A stretch of DNA of 64,000 nt, taken from positions 1,488,001 through 1,552,000 of the forward strand of contig NZ_CP088252.1 of assembly GCF_021117385.1 (NCBI RefSeq), given 5' to 3'. Shown here one piece after another: positions 62,142 through 64,000 of the stretch. Numbering within the stretch: the first letter of the stretch is position 1; each line of letters starts with the position of its first letter. Position numbers and translations under genes: made by a program. The notes under the pieces were generated by a model, which saw nothing but the letters and a program-made list of their open reading frames with translations, was not told the origin of the DNA and searched no databases. Source of the stretch: Frateuria soli. Its GTDB lineage: Bacteria; Pseudomonadota; Gammaproteobacteria; Xanthomonadales; Rhodanobacteraceae.

Positions 62142-62155
62142 TTGATCGTGATCAA
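62142..62155 (-). promoter_or_regulatory. FNR box (exact consensus) of dodecin
   Basis: TTGAT-CGTG-ATCAA equals the textbook FNR/DNR consensus and is centred 88.5 nt before the dodecin ATG. Confidence 0.75.
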
Positions 62156-62174
62156 CTTGGCCGGCCGGAAGCCC

Positions 62175-62642
62175 TCAGCGATCGGCGCGCAGGGGCAAGG
62201 CCACGCCCGCCGGATCGAGCACGCGCACGTCGACCTCGACGCCCTGGCGCACGCTGCCGGTAACCACGCAGAAGTCCTCGAACTGCGCCAGCACGCGGTC
62301 GAGGTGGTCGAGCGAGTCGGCAGCATCGGCGAGCTGCAGGTCGACCTCGATGCGCGGCACGCGCCAGCGCCCGCCCGCGTTGCGGGCGATGGTCGCGCGC
62401 GCCTTCGCGGTCAACGGCGCCGGCGTGTTGCCGAACTTGCGCAGCGCGAACAGCAGGCTGGCCGCCAGGCAGTTGGCGACCGCCGTGGCCAGCAGGCGCG
62501 ACGGGTTGGGGCCGTGGCCCTGTCCCAGCGGCGGCGGCTCGTCGGTCGCCAGCTCGCCTATCGCGGTGCCGTCGAAGCGCACGTTGAACTCGTAATCGCC
62601 TACCTGGGTCAGGCTGATCTCGACCGTCTGTGCCTCGCTCAC
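62175..62642 (-). CDS. OsmC-family thiol peroxidase-like protein
   Basis: This 155-residue OsmC/Ohr-fold protein shows GPNPSRLLATAVANCLAASLLFAL early, with the first conserved Cys, and FEDFCVVTGSVRQGV late, with the second. OsmC/Ohr proteins reduce organic hydroperoxides with such a Cys pair. The GTG start at 62642 overlaps the RND gene stop by four nt (GTGA), so it is expressed with that transporter. The role as a peroxidase rather than a binding member of the family is inferred from the two Cys. Confidence 0.85.
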   Translation of the reverse strand: MSEAQTVEISLTQVGDYEFNVRFDGTAIGELATDEPPPLGQGHGPNPSRLLATAVANCLAASLLFALRKFGNTPAPLTAKARATIARNAGGRWRVPRIEVDLQLADAADSLDHLDRVLAQFEDFCVVTGSVRQGVEVDVRVLDPAGVALPLRADR

Positions 62643-64000
62643 GTCACCTCTCCTTCGATCTGCGGCGCCCGGTGCGCCAGCCATGCGTAGTAAAGCAGCG
62701 GGATCACCAGCAGGGTGAGCACCGTGGACACCAGGATGCCGAAGATCAGTGACACCGCCAGGCCCTGGAAGATCGGGTCGTCGATGATGAAGAAACCGCC
62801 GACCATCGCGGCCACGCCGGTCAGCACGATCGGCTTGGCACGCACCGCCGCCGCTTCGACCACCGCCTCGCCCAGCGGCCGGCCGGCGGCCAGCGCGTGG
62901 TTGATGAAGTCGATCAGCAGGATCGAGTTGCGCACGATGATGCCGGCCAGCGCGATCATGCCGATCATCGAGGTGGCGGTGTACTGCGCGCCGACCAGCG
63001 CATGGCCGGGCATCACGCCGATCACGGTCAGCGGGATCGGCGCCATGATGATCAGCGGCACCAGGTAGCTCCTGAACTGGCCGACCACCAGCAGGTAGAT
63101 CAGCAGCAGGCCGACCGAGTAGGCCAGGCCCATGTCGCGGAAGGTCTCGTAGGTGATCTGCCATTCGCCGTCCCACTTCACCGAGGGCGCGCTGGTGTCC
63201 GGTGGCTGCGCGATGAAGTGCTGGCCCAGCCGCGCACCGGCGACGTCGTGCTCGCGCAGGGTGCCGACCAGGCTGAACATGCCGTACAGCGGGCTGTCGG
63301 TGGCGCCGGCATCGTCGCCGGTAACGTAGGCGTAGGGCAGCAGGTCCTTGTGGTAGATCGCCTGCTCCCAGCTGGCCGGGCGCACGCTCACCACTTCGGA
63401 CAGCGGCACCAGCGCGCCGTTGCGGGCACGCACTTCCAGTGCCAGCAACTGCGCCAGCGAGGCCTGGTCGCCGGCCGGCAGGCGCAGGCGCACCGGCACG
63501 GCGTAACGCGCGTTGCCGTCCATCAGGTAGGTGGCGTCCTCGCCGGAAAGCGCGGTGCGCAAGGCCTGCGCGATGCCGGCCTGGTCCAGGCCCAGCCGTG
63601 CGGCACGCTCGCGGTCGACCACCATCACTTCGCGCGGCGCGGCGTCCTCGACGCTGGAATCGACATCGACCACGTCCGGGTTGGCCTTGAAGCGACGCTC
63701 CAGTGCCAGCGCGGTGCGCCGCACCGTGTCGTAGTCCGGTCCGTAGACCTCGGCCACGATGGGTGCGAGCACGGGCGGGCCGGGTGGCACTTCGACGATC
63801 TTCACCGAGGCACCGTGGCGCGCGCCGATCTTCGCCAGCTCGGGCCGGATCGCCAGCGCGATGGCATGGCTCTGGCGGTCGCGCAGCGCCTTGTCCACCA
63901 GGTTCACCTGCAGGTCGCCGACGTTGGCGCCGCCGCGCAGGTAGTACTGGCGCACTAGCCCGTTGAAGGTGATCGGGGCTGCGGTGCCGGCGTAGCCCTG
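62639..64000 (-). CDS. RND-family efflux permease, C-terminal part (truncated by window)
   Basis: The frame runs from the window edge, so the N-terminal half is missing. About 450 residues remain: the second periplasmic docking/porter region (VEVPPGPPVLAPIVAEVYGP, then VVDVDSSVEDAAPREVMVVD) and the last transmembrane bundle (MIGMIALAGIIVRNSILLIDF, VLTGVAAMVGGFFIIDDPIF). The family exports drugs or organic compounds; the sequence differs from the heavy-metal type at the window start. OsmC follows it in the same operon. The start lies outside, so promoter and adaptor are unknown. Confidence 0.88.
   Translation of the reverse strand, partial: QGYAGTAAPITFNGLVRQYYLRGGANVGDLQVNLVDKALRDRQSHAIALAIRPELAKIGARHGASVKIVEVPPGPPVLAPIVAEVYGPDYDTVRRTALALERRFKANPDVVDVDSSVEDAAPREVMVVDRERAARLGLDQAGIAQALRTALSGEDATYLMDGNARYAVPVRLRLPAGDQASLAQLLALEVRARNGALVPLSEVVSVRPASWEQAIYHKDLLPYAYVTGDDAGATDSPLYGMFSLVGTLREHDVAGARLGQHFIAQPPDTSAPSVKWDGEWQITYETFRDMGLAYSVGLLLIYLLVVGQFRSYLVPLIIMAPIPLTVIGVMPGHALVGAQYTATSMIGMIALAGIIVRNSILLIDFINHALAAGRPLGEAVVEAAAVRAKPIVLTGVAAMVGGFFIIDDPIFQGLAVSLIFGILVSTVLTLLVIPLLYYAWLAHRAPQIEGEVT

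Noticed and set aside
1-64000. CRISPR arrays, insertion sequences, prophage or tRNA-linked island ends
   Set aside because: No regular repeats, transposase or integrase proteins, att-like repeats or tRNA genes were seen; composition is even apart from the short A+T-rich dab promoter.

Overview
This window is chromosomal DNA from a very G+C-rich gammaproteobacterium. A copper nitrite reductase fused to cytochrome c, a quinol-type NO reductase, UbiT, FabA/FabB and overall gene style point to Rhodanobacter or a near relative in the Lysobacterales/Xanthomonadales; this is inference, as no rRNA or other marker is present. Genes are dense, with many 1-4 nt overlaps. I see no rRNA, tRNA, CRISPR array or insertion sequence.

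Layout. 1-813: tail of a heavy-metal RND pump. 1078-7616: a DabAB inorganic-carbon uptake operon with a Sua5-type tRNA-modification gene, and a divergent LysR regulator. 7683-13888: a minus-strand sulfur/redox unit (persulfide-type ArsR joined in frame to a periplasmic DsrE protein, ModA-like binding protein, cytochrome c4, TsdA-like thiosulfate dehydrogenase, porin, TlpA and DsbG). 14277-18632: an ABC/FtsX exporter with an adaptor. 18953-31704: NO reductase norZ, then two converging sets. The plus-strand set is SirB2, a PLP decarboxylase, a Cds1-like PLP enzyme and UbiD. The minus-strand set is a five-gene overlapping operon of TIM-barrel isomerase, LuxS, sedoheptulose-7-phosphate-cyclase-like enzyme, UbiG and UbiA. 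Together these look like an undescribed pathway to a prenylated small molecule, possibly a quinone or meroterpenoid.

31948-44744: a denitrification and anaerobic-metabolism block: a DnrO-like protein, fabA-fabB-hemolysin III, ubiT-nadA-nadB, DUF2249/heme-copper-like membrane protein/DGC, a porin, nirK and a Tat tyrosinase. 44958-62642: a stress/survival block: MgtA-type ATPase, flippase-like protein, PolX, an ArnT-like transferase, CBS protein plus alpha-glucan phosphorylase, FtsH, Hsp20, a MacAB-like exporter, a phosphoribosyltransferase-hydrolase fusion, dodecin and OsmC. The window ends inside another RND transporter.

The unifying signal is a 14-bp FNR/DNR-type palindrome (YTGAY-N4-RTCAR) found about twenty times between 14081 and 62155, usually about 60 nt (sometimes about 41 nt) upstream of a start codon. 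No Crp/Fnr regulator gene is in the window. I read the region from norZ to dodecin as one large low-oxygen/NO regulon. It combines denitrification enzymes with second copies of membrane, cofactor and protein-quality genes, and it encloses the novel biosynthetic cluster.
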